The notes under the pieces are model-generated. The model had not been told where the DNA came from. It was given only the letters and a program-made list of their open reading frames with translations, and did not search any database. Shown piece after piece: positions 1 through 9,629 of a stretch of DNA of 64,000 bases (the stretch's first letter is position 1; each line of letters opens with the position of its first letter). Source of the DNA: Tuctoria greenei (lineage: Eukaryota > Streptophyta > Magnoliopsida > Poales > Poaceae). Made by a program: the position numbers and the translations under genes. Location of the stretch: the NCBI GenBank assembly GCA_036927565.1, contig JAYESD010000005.1, forward strand, positions 146,519,196-146,583,195. The letters are read 5' to 3'.

Positions 1-433
1 GCCCACCTGTGCCGAGGCTGCTGCTCCGTGGCACCATGGCCCTGCAGCCTCTCGCTCTTATTCTCTTCCTCGCGTGCCTGTATTCCTCCTCAAAGCAAGC
101 AAGATCGAATCCCTGTTCTTCTCTGCAGAAAACAGCGCCATGTGCTGCTGCTCGGTGCTCCACCATGGCCATCGCCTGTGCTGCCTCGTGCACAAAGCTG
201 AGCATGCCACAAAGCATTGCAGAGACTTCCTCATCCTCCCCGAAATGCCACTGCAGCGTCTTCATCATCCCCATGTGGTGTTGAGGCGAATTTTCTGGCG
301 GATCCTCTGGTTTGGGCAGACACAGCGCCTCGACGTCGCCCCAGGAACTCAGCTCCGTTCCAGCTCCAATAAGTGGACTGCAAGGTCTGTAACCACCTCC
401 TCTCAGTGCTTCTCCAGTTAATCGAGCTATCAT
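1..433 (-). CDS. Partial unidentified plant-like protein, open at left edge
   Basis: An open frame on the minus strand begins with ATG at 433-431 and runs through the window edge for 144 codons without a stop. An in-frame TAA lies just upstream (439-437). The composition is protein-like: early on it reads RLTGEALRGGGYRPCSPLIG, then SSWGDVEALCLPKPEDPPEN, then a Cys/His/Glu-rich and Arg-rich stretch. I do not recognise the family. A short block resembling 'TWGEIE..PL' of splicing-factor ESS2/DGCR14 proteins is too weak to name it. It may be the downstream exon of a gene whose previous exon lies at 785-979, because splicing can join the frames in phase. It could equally be a fragment captured by a transposon. 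No conserved catalytic motif or membrane segment is visible. Confidence 0.4.
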   Translation of the reverse strand, partial: MIARLTGEALRGGGYRPCSPLIGAGTELSSWGDVEALCLPKPEDPPENSPQHHMGMMKTLQWHFGEDEEVSAMLCGMLSFVHEAAQAMAMVEHRAAAHGAVFCREEQGFDLACFEEEYRHARKRIRARGCRAMVPRSSSLGTGG

Positions 434-784
434 GCCTTAGTTTAGTCGGAACATCAAATCTCGTGGCTACCGTTTGTCAACATAGGTCTGCGGTAATCAC
501 CACTTTGCAACAAATGTCCTTGCACTTAGAGACCAGATTCAGCTTTCTCATGCTATTATGGTGCTGTAGGATCTAATTCCCGACTTTTTTTGCCCATTGC
601 CGAGTCCAATCCATGCCGCCGCCGGACCCATGGCCGCAGCTGCCGTCGCTGCTGTTATTCCAGCCGTCGTTGACCACCGCCAGGTTGCCCAAAAGGTGTT
701 CCTGGGTCCTCAAATTATTTTCCACTTTGTACCACTGCATTTCGTCAACTGTGCGCACTGGAACACCCACGAATTGTTACTGAC

Positions 785-979
785 CTGGCGCCCTTGTGTT
801 CCTGTCCTGAGGTTGAAGAAGAACCTGCAGGCTGGGCCCCAGCTGACAGCCTCTTCTCTCTTTCATACCTGACCCGGATTCTTTGTGGCTTAGGATCTAG
901 TGTGGCTACATCCTTTTCTGTCAATGGCCATGTGTGGCCTCTTCCTGATTGGTCATTTTGAATCTCGTGGGCCCAGCAG
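785..979 (-). CDS. Candidate internal exon of the left-edge gene
   Basis: The minus strand shows a pyrimidine-rich stretch ending TTACAG at 986-980. It is followed by an open 195-bp frame containing GHTWPLTEKDVATLDPKPQR and then IRVRYEREKRLSAGAQPAGS. It ends at a strong donor, CAG then GTCAGT (GT at 784-783). The exon begins and ends in mid-codon. It can be joined in phase to the ORF at 1-433, for example with an acceptor at 403-402, or by using an earlier CAG/GTTCTT donor with the acceptor at 437-436. I do not recognise the protein. Reading past the donor meets a stop, which supports a splice site. Upstream exons were not found: element A lies 450 bp further on, and any earlier exons could be beyond 14592. 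Confidence 0.35.
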
Positions 980-1426
980 CTGTAATTGATTTACCCAATA
1001 GAAAAGAAAAACAGAAACTGGTCCAAAATTGTAAAAATCACATAAATTCGTAGAAAGCTCCTAAAAATGTGAAACAAAATTTGTTAGCTTCCTGGGAACC
1101 CCTACTTTGCAATGGAGCAGATGTCTTGGCATGAAATCCTATGAAAATTGTGGCATAAATTCCTTTCTATTAAACCTCTGAATATTTATCTCATGAGCAT
1201 CCTTTGATGGGAAATTCTCAATTTTGCTCCACAAACTTCCTCTATAAATATATGAGCTATACAAAGTACATGTCCAGTAACCACTCTTATGATAGTTTAA
1301 GTAAGGAACTTTGCTATTGATTAATATAAATTCAAGAAAAACACTAGGAATAATTCAAAAAATGGTTGTCAAGCCAAATTAGGTTTTAGTTGATATGAGG
1401 GTGATCGAGTCCTAGGTGTAGCCAAG
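980..1426. other. AT-rich flank between candidate exon and element A
   Basis: I see no gene here. The stretch is AT-rich with no long ORF. It could be intron or 5' flank of the candidate gene on its left. Its right end abuts the target duplication of element A, so before that insertion it continued directly into the sequence now at 14593. Confidence 0.6.
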
Positions 1427-1431
1427 GTGCT
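1427..1431. repeat. Left target-site duplication of element A (GTGCT)
   Basis: GTGCT directly precedes the LTR start TGTCGG. The same five bases follow the right LTR at 14588-14592. A perfect 5-bp duplication shows that both outer LTR ends belong to one insertion. Confidence 0.95.
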
Positions 1432-2323
1432 TGTCGGTGGTTTTGATCCGGCAGATCTCTCGACAGTACTAAAAGTGTTCGCGGAGTTTGAAGTTCGGTG
1501 TGGGCGCGTGGAGATTCAAGAAGGTGAAATGTAAAATGATATAGGAGACACAAAGATTTACGTGGTTCGGGCCGCCTGAGCGTAATACCCTGCTCCACGG
1601 GGTGTGTTGGCATTGTATTGGATGTATGAACTCAACTCAGGTGACGTGAGTTGAGAGCGCGTGTGAGCCGATCCGACTAGGTTCGATCAGATCAGATCAG
1701 AGAGCCCTCTATGTATCGTCGGCCTGTCCTTTTATAGTACGAAGACAGGTCGTTACAAGTTGGCCTGGCCTGACATGTGGCCCCGGCAACTACTAATATT
1801 GATACACATTTGATGCGCTTAATTACCCTTAATGACCGAGTTACGGGCTTTGACAGCACCGTTACTGGTAATAGGGTCGTCCTATCGTGTGTCATTAACA
1901 TAGTATTAATGACACTTAATCGGGTCTTGAAGTCCTTGATTCCCCTTTGAAGATCCGGAGCCATAGTGGATTGTACCGGAGGTTTGAGGTTGAAGATCCG
2001 ACGGTTGGACATGTGGCAGCTCCGGAGCATACTGTGGGGAACAGATAGGTCTGGTGCTACCAGACATGTGTCAGTTCCGGAGCTTCCCTCGGTCTGGGGT
2101 TAGGTCCGGGGGTGCCGTTATGGTACATAGCCCGGAGCTTCCCCCTTGTGGGCGGTAGCTCCGGTTGGATGGTACACGTGGCGACCCTAGGACTAACCAT
2201 GTTGGGGAAACGGATCCGGTTATGTCTGACATGGGGGCCTCCGTAGGTCTTCAAATCAAGTAGAAGACATTTCCTTGAGATCTTTGCAATCTCAAGGGGT
2301 ATACGGTACCCAGGGTACCGACA
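1432..2323 (-). repeat. Element A 3' LTR
   Basis: This is a direct repeat of 13695-14587. It begins TGTCGGT and ends ACCGACA, a 7-bp terminal inverted repeat. It contains several CCGGAGCTTCC/GGTCCGG motifs (about 2075-2180). In this minus-strand element it lies downstream of the coding region. Confidence 0.95.
1730..1736 (-). promoter_or_regulatory. TATA box in element A 3' LTR
   Basis: The minus strand reads TATAAAA in the context GTACTATAAAAGGAC. The same box occurs at the matching place in the other LTR (13993-13999). It is the likely core promoter of the LTR. Confidence 0.65.
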
Positions 2324-2859
2324 GTGGTCCCTGGGCCCACCTCTGGGGAAGACCCCTTGGGTGAAGTAATTCCGCCGGAGGTGGGTCCATCCTTCTACTT
2401 TCCGGCGGGTCCATCCTTCTACTTTTGAGCCGAGTCTTCAAAGGTCTTCAGATGTGCCATTGGCGATAGTTTTGGAGTTAAATCCTCGCCGCGTGGCATA
2501 TTGGCGTGCGGATCTCACGCAATTGAAGGTCGCCGGTTCCCGATACGAAAATCGTATCGTTTCCGCGTGCCTTGTCAGGCCGCCGCCTTCGGGCTTCCCG
2601 CCTTTCATGATGACAACCATTCGCCTGGGTAAGAACCTCGACTTGATCGTCGGGGTGGTCCCGGGCCCTCTTGTCATCGGCAGGGTGAAATTTTTGAATA
2701 GTATCTTCGGCTTCCCTGCGGTTTCCATCCAAGCGTTGCGGGGGCTTACTTAAGAAGGAAACCGCGCACTGTCTGGGGCTCTTTATGCCTCTCATCTGAA
2801 CTTGCGCTCGAACTCCCAAACTTGTGCTTGCTTTCCCTCCCTTGCCTCGCCGTGCTGCG
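2324..2859. other. Element A: gap between 3' LTR and antisense ORF
   Basis: On the minus strand the bases next to the LTR, AGGTGGGCCCAGGGACCAC, are moderately purine-rich and sit where the polypurine tract should be, but the match is poor. Short plus-strand open frames here resemble no family I know. The region would serve as leader and possible promoter for the plus-strand ORF that begins at 2860. Confidence 0.4.
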
Positions 2860-5800
2860 ATGGAGTTGGGTCTCCGTGAGAGCTGCTTGAAGACCGAAGG
2901 TGACCTGAAGAAGGTCTGGGCCCTCATGGGATGATCGCCAGACTTCTTCAACCACCTGGTCCGCGCCGGGGGAGAGCTCCCATTCGAGAAGGAGCACGCC
3001 GGCGAGATGGTGTACTTTTCTGCGTATACCATGGTGGGGTTGATCCCACCTTTTTCCTCCTTTTTCTTGATGGTGCTAGACTTCTATGGTCTGCAGCTGT
3101 ACAACCTTGGCCCTTACTCCATTCTTCTAGTGTTTGTCTTCGTCCACTTCGGTGAAATGTGGGTGGGCATCCCCCCTGAATTGAGCTTTTCCGGACCTTC
3201 TTCACTGTCCATACCACCGGAAGGAGTAATGAGTACCTTGGCTTCTACTACTTTGTGAAGCGCAAGAAGTGCCCATTCAAGTACCTCCGGTCGTTTTCCT
3301 CTGGAAAGTGGGACGATTGGAAGAAAGACTGGATAGTCATCCGGGTGGAGGAGCACGAGAAGCTGGAGCTACCCGAAGGCCTCCCCAACATCGACACTGC
3401 AGTCTGGAGTGAAGCTCCAGTGCTATCGGATGCCTTCAACCCTGCTCTGACCAGGATCCTCCATTGTGTGGAGGGAGGATTAACTCCCCAGGCGGTATTT
3501 TGCAATTTCCTGGTCAACAGGTGGGCACCGCTGAAGAGAGAAAAACTCACTTGGTCCCTCAACAGTGTGATGGACGACGACCGGGTCGAGACCGGGCAGA
3601 AGTCCAACATGGAGGGGCGACCTTAGAGTTTCATCTCAAGAAGTTACAGCACGTCATCGATGTTGCGGTGATGACTTGACCCCGCCACCAGCTTTCCTCC
3701 CTCTGAACTTGGATGTACAGATCAGCAGGGAGCTCCAACGGACGATGCTGGTGCTCGACGACCTCGGTGTCGTCGAGAGACGATTGACTTCCAGGGTGGT
3801 GATCCCTGGGGCTTCTGAAGGTGGCTCCGACCCTGCCCCGAAGCCAAGGACTGAAGTCGTCGGTAAGGGCAAGGAGCCGGCGGCCAAACCCTCGAGCCGA
3901 AAGAGGAAGCTAAAGCATGCCGACGGAAGGTCCGTCAGGCCTGCACCCTCTGCAGTAGCTCCTTCTCCCCGGAGGAGGAGGTCTTCTACAACTGCGGCGA
4001 CTGCACTTGCAGCAGTGTCTTCCCGGGGTGCTAGCTCTGGGCATGTGACTCCAGTACCAGGGCCAGCTGAGGTCTCTAGGTCCGGAGGTCCTTCCCGGTC
4101 GAGGGAGGCCTCGACTAAGGAAATGCCCGCGGCTGCAAAAAGTTTCAGGGGGCCTTCCGGAGCTACCACGCCGGCGGCGGCCATGGTCAGTCCAGAACGC
4201 CCGGGAAAGAGATTCCGTGCAAGCTGGTGCAAAAGCCATCCAAGGTAATTTTTAATCTTTACCTCAGACAGTTGTTTTGTTGTAGTAACTGTTTTTTAAG
4301 TTCCTTCATCCATCATCTGCAGCATCCCCAAGAAGAGGAGTGAAGCTCCTCGCCACAGCAGCTGAAGCTGTGAGGGCGGAGGCTTCTGCTCCTGTCCTGG
4401 TGCCGCCCCAAGTGGTGGCTGAAGCTACGGCAGCTCTGGCGCCAGCTGTCGTGGTCATGGACCTCGACTCATCCCCCGAGACTCCCATGGTAGTGCCGGA
4501 CCACGGGAGAGAAGATGCGCCAGCGGCACCTGCCCCGGAGGTTGAAGCCTCGGGTCTTGATGCTGAGATGTTGGAAGCTTCGGCCGTTGAGATGGATGAA
4601 GCAGTGATTTTGGCCCAAGAGCTGGAATTTGTCGAAGCCCCGGCGATTGAGTTGGAGGTTATTGAAGTCCCGGCGAGCGAGCCAAATGTTGAGGAAGTTC
4701 CAGCGGTTGAACCGGCTACCTCCGAAGCTCCAGCCTCAGAGCTGGTTGCCACTGAAGCTCCGGCTGTAGAGCCGGTTGCAGTTGAAGACCTTCTGTTGCC
4801 TGAGCCGGTTGAGGTTGAAGTTCCGGCCTCAGGGTCGGTTGTTGTGGAGGTACCAGCACTCGAAACCATGATGGCCGAGGCGCCAACACCCGAGCCACCA
4901 GCGGAGGAGGAGCCCAGGCCGGAGCCGGAAGTAACCCCTGCTCCAGAAGTGATGACGGCGGAGGTGCCTACTGCTGAGCCAGGGTGCCCTGATGAAGTCA
5001 CTGGCCCCCTGCATGAGGGGGGCAAATGAAGACCTGGCGGCAGGGCCTTCGGAACCACTTCCAGAGGTCAGAACTTCTTCTGCGGGACCCTCCTCGGTGG
5101 CAACTGAGGCTATCCCAGAGGACGGCCCTAGTTTCGTGGAGGCTCAGTGGGCCACTCTTGTGGAGTGGGACCCAATTTTCGTAAGCGAGAACCTGCTTGA
5201 ACCAGCGGAGGAGACCCCAGAAGGTTCGGACCTTATTCCCCTGTCATTGTCTATTGACAACGCTTGCTCCAGTCTGCATCAAGTCCAGCTAGCGTTCTAC
5301 CACGACAGCAAGGTTCTTGAAGAGGAGCGCGAAACCCTTAGGCGGTGGCGTAATCGGCTCTACTTCGAGACCAAGCTGGCGCTATCGAGGCTGGCAGACG
5401 ACAAGGAGTGGATCAAACAGGAGAAGGTCCGCCTGCAATACTAGGGCAAATTATTGGATGATAGGGAGAGCTTGACTCATGCCCTCGACACTCAATCTCG
5501 GGCCATTTATGAGCAGGCCAAGGCAACTAATAGTGCGGCTGATGATCGCCAAGAAAGGCTTGAAGCCATTAACACTACCCTCATCAAGCGCCGGGAGGCA
5601 CTTGAGGAGAGGGAGAAGAAGGTCGAAGACGAAGAGCAAAAACTCCTAGAGCTGCGAGATGATGTCTTGAAGAGGGAGGAGGAGCTCGCCGAAAAGGTGG
5701 CTCTGGCTGACAAGGGCCTCGAGGAACGCACCAAGAAATTGGAGGAGCGTTGCGTTGAGGAGGAGGAGAAGGCCTGGGTGCGAGGGCAAGAACTCTACAA

Positions 5801-6398
5801 GCAAGAGTGTGACATTGCTGCCAGGGAGAAGAAAGTTAGGGGCCGGGAGAAGGACCTGGTTGACCGCGAGAACAAGATCCACCTCCGGGAGGAGGAGCTC
5901 GGAAAACTCGAGAAGCAGGTTGCTGAAAAGATTCAGCAAAACGCCAAAGAGGTTGAGCGCCTTGCTCGTGAGAATTCTGAACTGGCGGCGGCCAAAATAT
6001 CCTTGGAGGAACTGAAGGGCTTGAGGACTGCGGACTCCCTACAGGTTTGGGAGTTCCTGAGCAAAGCCAACGACGCGCTAACACCAATGGGCTTCAGTCC
6101 CGTGCGTCCGGATGATCCGGAGCCGGAGCCGGAGCCGGACCTGGCGTTGCAAGCGTTGAGCTCGGTGGGTGGCAAACTCTCCAAGGTGGGTGACGTCATC
6201 GCGGACCAGTTGGAGGTTGAGGGGCAGTCCCTTGCGAAGAACGTCGTAGAGTATGTGCTGACGTGCTACACCAGCTGGGATCCCCAATTTCCTCTGGACC
6301 CGGTGCTTGAAGGTCCCGTCGAAGGAGAAGGCGAAGCCACCCGAGCCAACGTGTCGGAGGTTGCTCAGAAGGTCGCCCAGTTCTTCCATAGGATCTAG
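2860..6398 (+). pseudogene. Antisense ORF of element A: gypsy-type transposon domain plus coiled coil
   Basis: The gene runs opposite to gag-pol. It begins ATG at 2860 (MELGLRESCLKTEGDLKKVW). It shows an N-terminal domain like the 'putative gypsy type transposon' family (Pfam PF04195), with FYGLQLYNLGPYSILLVFVF and WVGIPPEL near 3080-3190 and the Lys/Trp-rich block to about 3620. Next come a Ser/Arg-rich basic stretch (3780-4240), an Ala/Pro/Glu/Val-rich repeat region (4340-5030) and a long charged coiled coil (5300-6050), ending PVEGEGEATRANVSEVAQKV then a stop at 6398. A GT-AG intron probably removes 4245-4322. Breaks: in-frame TGA near 2932; frameshifts near 3183, 3600 and 5010; in-frame TAG at 5442-5444. 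The function is unknown; such extra ORFs are known in Tat-lineage retrotransposons. Confidence 0.75.
4245..4322 (+). other. Probable intron in the antisense ORF
   Basis: The donor is AAG then GTAATTTTT at 4245. A T-rich tract of 78 bp follows, ending CATCTGCAG at 4322. Coding-like composition stops at the donor and resumes at the acceptor. The reading phase across this join is off by one base, so either a small indel lies nearby or the exact boundary differs. Confidence 0.5.
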
Positions 6399-7717
6399 GA
6401 CCATCTCTGTAGCTCCCACTTGTATTCTCTCTTTTTCTTCCTCAATTTTGTAATCCCTTGTCTCCAGATGAATGAAATCCACAATTTGTTAATGAATTTC
6501 ATTTTTTGTGTTCAAAACTTCTGTCTTCACTTGGCCCCCTGGTAGATGTACACAATTTGATTGTGAACATGTACCAAGAGGATATTGTGTTTTGTTGAAG
6601 ACTCGTTTGCTTTGAACTTGTAGAGTGTAGGTCCGAAGTCTTCGATAGTGAAGGCCCCATGAGGTTGTCGGAGCTCAGAAGCTCCGGCATTGACTACCGT
6701 CGGAGCTTAGTAGCTCCGGCAATAGTCCCTATCAACGCGTAGAGCATTGATAGTTAGCCCTCCGGGGTGTTGGAGCTTAGTAGCTCCGGCAGTGACCTTT
6801 GCCAACGCGTAGCTTGTCGGTAGTAGACTCCGCTTGTGGGGTCTTCTCACCATCTTTTATTCTGCGTCGACGGCTGGCCCCCCTAGCTTTGCCGGAGCTT
6901 GGTTGATCCGGTAATGCTCGTTTTCAATGTTTAACATCGATCACAAGCCACCTAGGGGGAGTCGGAGCTTTGTTAGCTCCGGCTTTTCTCCATGAACTTG
7001 GATTTTTTATTTTTCCTGCACACTGAAGCCAAGAAAAATAGTAAAATTGGCTCCTTGCCTACAACTTCGTCGCGGCTTATGATTCTCGAGAAAGTTTTAG
7101 GTCAAACACAATTCTGAATACAACTGAATGTGTTGCCTTCTTTCTTCCAAATCCAATTGTACTTGGACCCGCCTTACTTCGGCCTGCCAGGGTGTAGGTA
7201 GAGTGGCGTACTTAGGGTGCTTGACCACGCTAAGTCGATAGCACACTCCAGCCCTAGATTGGCTTGGCGGCATTCAGGCGAGTGGGCAATGAACAATATT
7301 TGAATCCAAAAGAATTGACAATACAACTCGAATTGTACATAAACTGGTCGAACTAAAATTTCTTAAGAATTGCACAACTTTGTTATAGACAAGAATGAGA
7401 AAAATAAAAAATGTTGAGCCTGTACAAAATAAAGGCACATGGAGTATGTTTCACATGAAGATGTCTTTCATTATAGGTCTGAGGTACAGGGGAAACAAGT
7501 ACACTCTTAGGGTATGGAACCAGGCTAAGTGTGTTTCATTTCTTGTTTGACCCAGGGTAGCTAGCCACACTTTTAGTCCTGAGACTGTGACAAGTGTTGC
7601 ATGAACATTGCGGACCTTCTGGGAAAGGTCCAGCTGTTCTCCCGGAGGAACTACCCGACTCTGTACAATGACTCTATAACATACACCTGAAGTTACTACA
7701 GACTCACCTCCGTGATA
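6399..7717. other. Element A: non-coding gap with hairpin-like repeats
   Basis: No gene is seen. The section 6660-6985 repeats the inverted motif GGAGCTTAGTAGCTCCGGC and close variants at least four times (about 6668, 6700, 6772, 6893 and 6964). Each copy pairs a GGAGCT arm with an AGCTCC arm around a few bases. The rest (7000-7717) is AT-rich and featureless. It separates the two convergent genes of element A, so shared 3' ends or transcription termination are possible roles (inference). Confidence 0.5.
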
Positions 7718-9130
7718 TTAAGTGTAGAACTTACGGAGGTGCTCAATATTCCAAGGATTTGGGAGAGGTGTCCCATCCTTGGTAGCCATGCGAACGCTTC
7801 CGGGACTGTATACTTTAATCACTCAAAGGGTCCCTCCCAACTGGGGGAGAGATTGTTTAACCCTTCTCTGGATTGTATTCTCCGTAGCACCAGATCGCCT
7901 TCCTCGAGCTGTCGGTTGTGTACATGCCTCTGATGATAGCGCTGAAGGGCTTGGCGGTATCGGGCATTCCGAACAGCCGCTTGGCACCTTCTCTCCTCAA
8001 AGAGGTCTAGGTCTTCACGCCGGAGCTGGACCTACGTGACTTCGTCGAAGGTCTGGATCCGGAGTGACCCCAAGGTGATTTCCGGAGGAAGGATTGCTGC
8101 AGCTCCGTACACCAGGAAGAAGGGTGTCTGTCCAGTTGACCGATTTGGAGTTGTCCTGTTGGCCCATAGAGTGGGCGGAAGCTCTTCAATCCAGTTGGCT
8201 CCATGTTTTTTAAAGCGCTCATAGGTGCGCGTTTTGAGTCTTTTCAGGATTTTAGAATTTGCTCTCTTGGTCTGGCCATTGCTTGCTCGGTGAGCTACGG
8301 AGGCGTAGCAAACTTGAATGCCGAGGTCTTTGCAATATCCTTGAAATGCAGAGCTTGTGAATTGGGTCCTGTTATCAGTAATGATTTTGTTTAGGACTCC
8401 AAATCTGCATACAATGGACTGCAAAAAGTTGATAGAAGATTGCTTGTTTATTGTCACAACTGGAGTTGCTTCCTGCCACATGGTGAACTTGTCAATGGCG
8501 ACATACGGGAACTTGTAACCTCCGACGGCTCTTGGGAAAGGTCCCAAGATGTCCATCCCCCACACAGTGAAGGGCCATGTAGGAGGTATCATTTGTAGAG
8601 GTTGAGCCGGTGTGTGAATTTGCTTTGCATGAAATTGGCATGCTTCGCATTTCTTCACCAGCTCAGTTGCATCCTGGAGTGTTGTAGGCCAGTGGAAGCC
8701 ATGCCGGAAGGCTTTACCGACCAGCGTGCGGGAAGACGCTTGGTTCCCACACTCGCCTCCATGGATTTCTGTGAGGAGCTCGCAGCCTTCTTCCCTTGTG
8801 ATGCACCGCATTAGGACGCCGTTGGCACCGCGCCGATAGAGATCCCCTTCTACCAACGTGTATCTTTCAGTTAATCTGACTATCCGGTCAGCGGATACAT
8901 CATCGTCAGGAAGGATGTTGTCTTTCAAGTAGCTCCGGATCTCCGAGATCCATGCATCGGAGCTAACTTGAGCATTTGAGTCTTGCATACTGGGTTGCTC
9001 GGAGCTTCCGGCAGCACCTACGACCCTTGATGGCTGCCATGGTAACAGGGCCATCGGGACCATCAGCTTCAAGATGCTGATCTCGCCCCCTTTGCTCAGT
9101 TCGGCAGGCTGAGCTGTGGGTTTTGACATC
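7718..9130 (-). pseudogene. Element A integrase
   Basis: This is the C-terminal part of the pol polyprotein and should insert the DNA copy into the genome. In the block 9384-8032 the zinc-binding HHCC region lies near residues 208-250 (EIHGGEC ... CEACQFH). The catalytic core follows, with Asp 278 in WGMDILGP and Asp 337 in ITDNRTQF. The third acidic residue should be Glu at position 373 in NGQTKRAN, but the codon at 8268-8266 is AAG (Lys). That spacing (D-35-E) is exactly where Glu belongs, so the enzyme would be catalytically dead. A stop at 8032 follows FDEVT. The C-terminal part with SWEGPF (GPY/F-type) continues through a frameshift near 7825 to NPWNIEHLRKFYT and a stop at 7718. Confidence 0.9.
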
Positions 9131-9174
9131 CTCCGGACAAAAGTTCCGTCAGGAGCTGGAGCTCCGGTTGACGC

Positions 9175-9624
9175 TTTCGTCGAGAGTTCGTCAGCTTCAG
9201 CATTGTGGACACGCTGGACGTGGTGGAGGTCTAGGACTTCGAAGTCCTTCTGAAGCCTCTGTACTTCAAGGAGGTAAGCAGCTAGCTGGAGATTGTTGTC
9301 GGAGCATTCACCCTTCACTTGTTTAATGATGAGCTGTGAATCTCCCATGACCAGCAGCTTCTTGACATCGTATGACAGTGCCACCTTTAGTCCGTAGATG
9401 AGTGTTTCGTACTACGCCATGTTGTTGGTCGCCTTGAAGTCAAGGTGTACCATGTATTTTACCTTCTCCCCGGTTGGTGCGAGGAGAAGGATTCCAGCTC
9501 TGTCTCCCTGCTTTTGCATGGAGCCGTCAAAGTAGAGGGTCCAGTGAGGTTCGGTGAAGACCGGAGCCTTGTGTTCCGGCTTCTGCTCACTGGGGCCCCA
9601 GGGTTTGATGGAGAGGAATTCCAT
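9175..9624 (-). pseudogene. Element A second RNase H (archaeal type)
   Basis: Downstream of the normal RNase H the frame encodes LYFDGSMQKQGDRAG (first Asp), KATNNMA-stop-YETLIYGL (Glu region) and LLVMGDSQLIIKQVKG (next Asp), then HHVQRVHNAEADELS. This is the order of an RNase H fold and matches the extra aRNH domain of Tat-lineage elements, which would help degrade the RNA of the RNA-DNA hybrid. A TAG at 9414-9412 replaces the Glu expected in NNMAEYE. The first half is read in the ORF ending there; the second half continues in the integrase ORF in the same frame. Confidence 0.85.
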
Positions 9625-9629
9625 TCCGC

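Noticed and set aside
573..770. 65-codon minus-strand ORF as part of the left-edge gene
   Set aside because: It starts with GTG just after a stop, ends in a stop and cannot be spliced in phase to 785-979 with a reasonable intron length. It probably lies in the intron.
2478..5058. Minus-strand ORFs at 2478-3032, 3654-4232 and 4306-5058
   Set aside because: They are mirror frames of the plus-strand antisense ORF. The Ser/Ala/Gly/Thr repeats reflect the complementary GAAGCTCCGGC-like repeat DNA.
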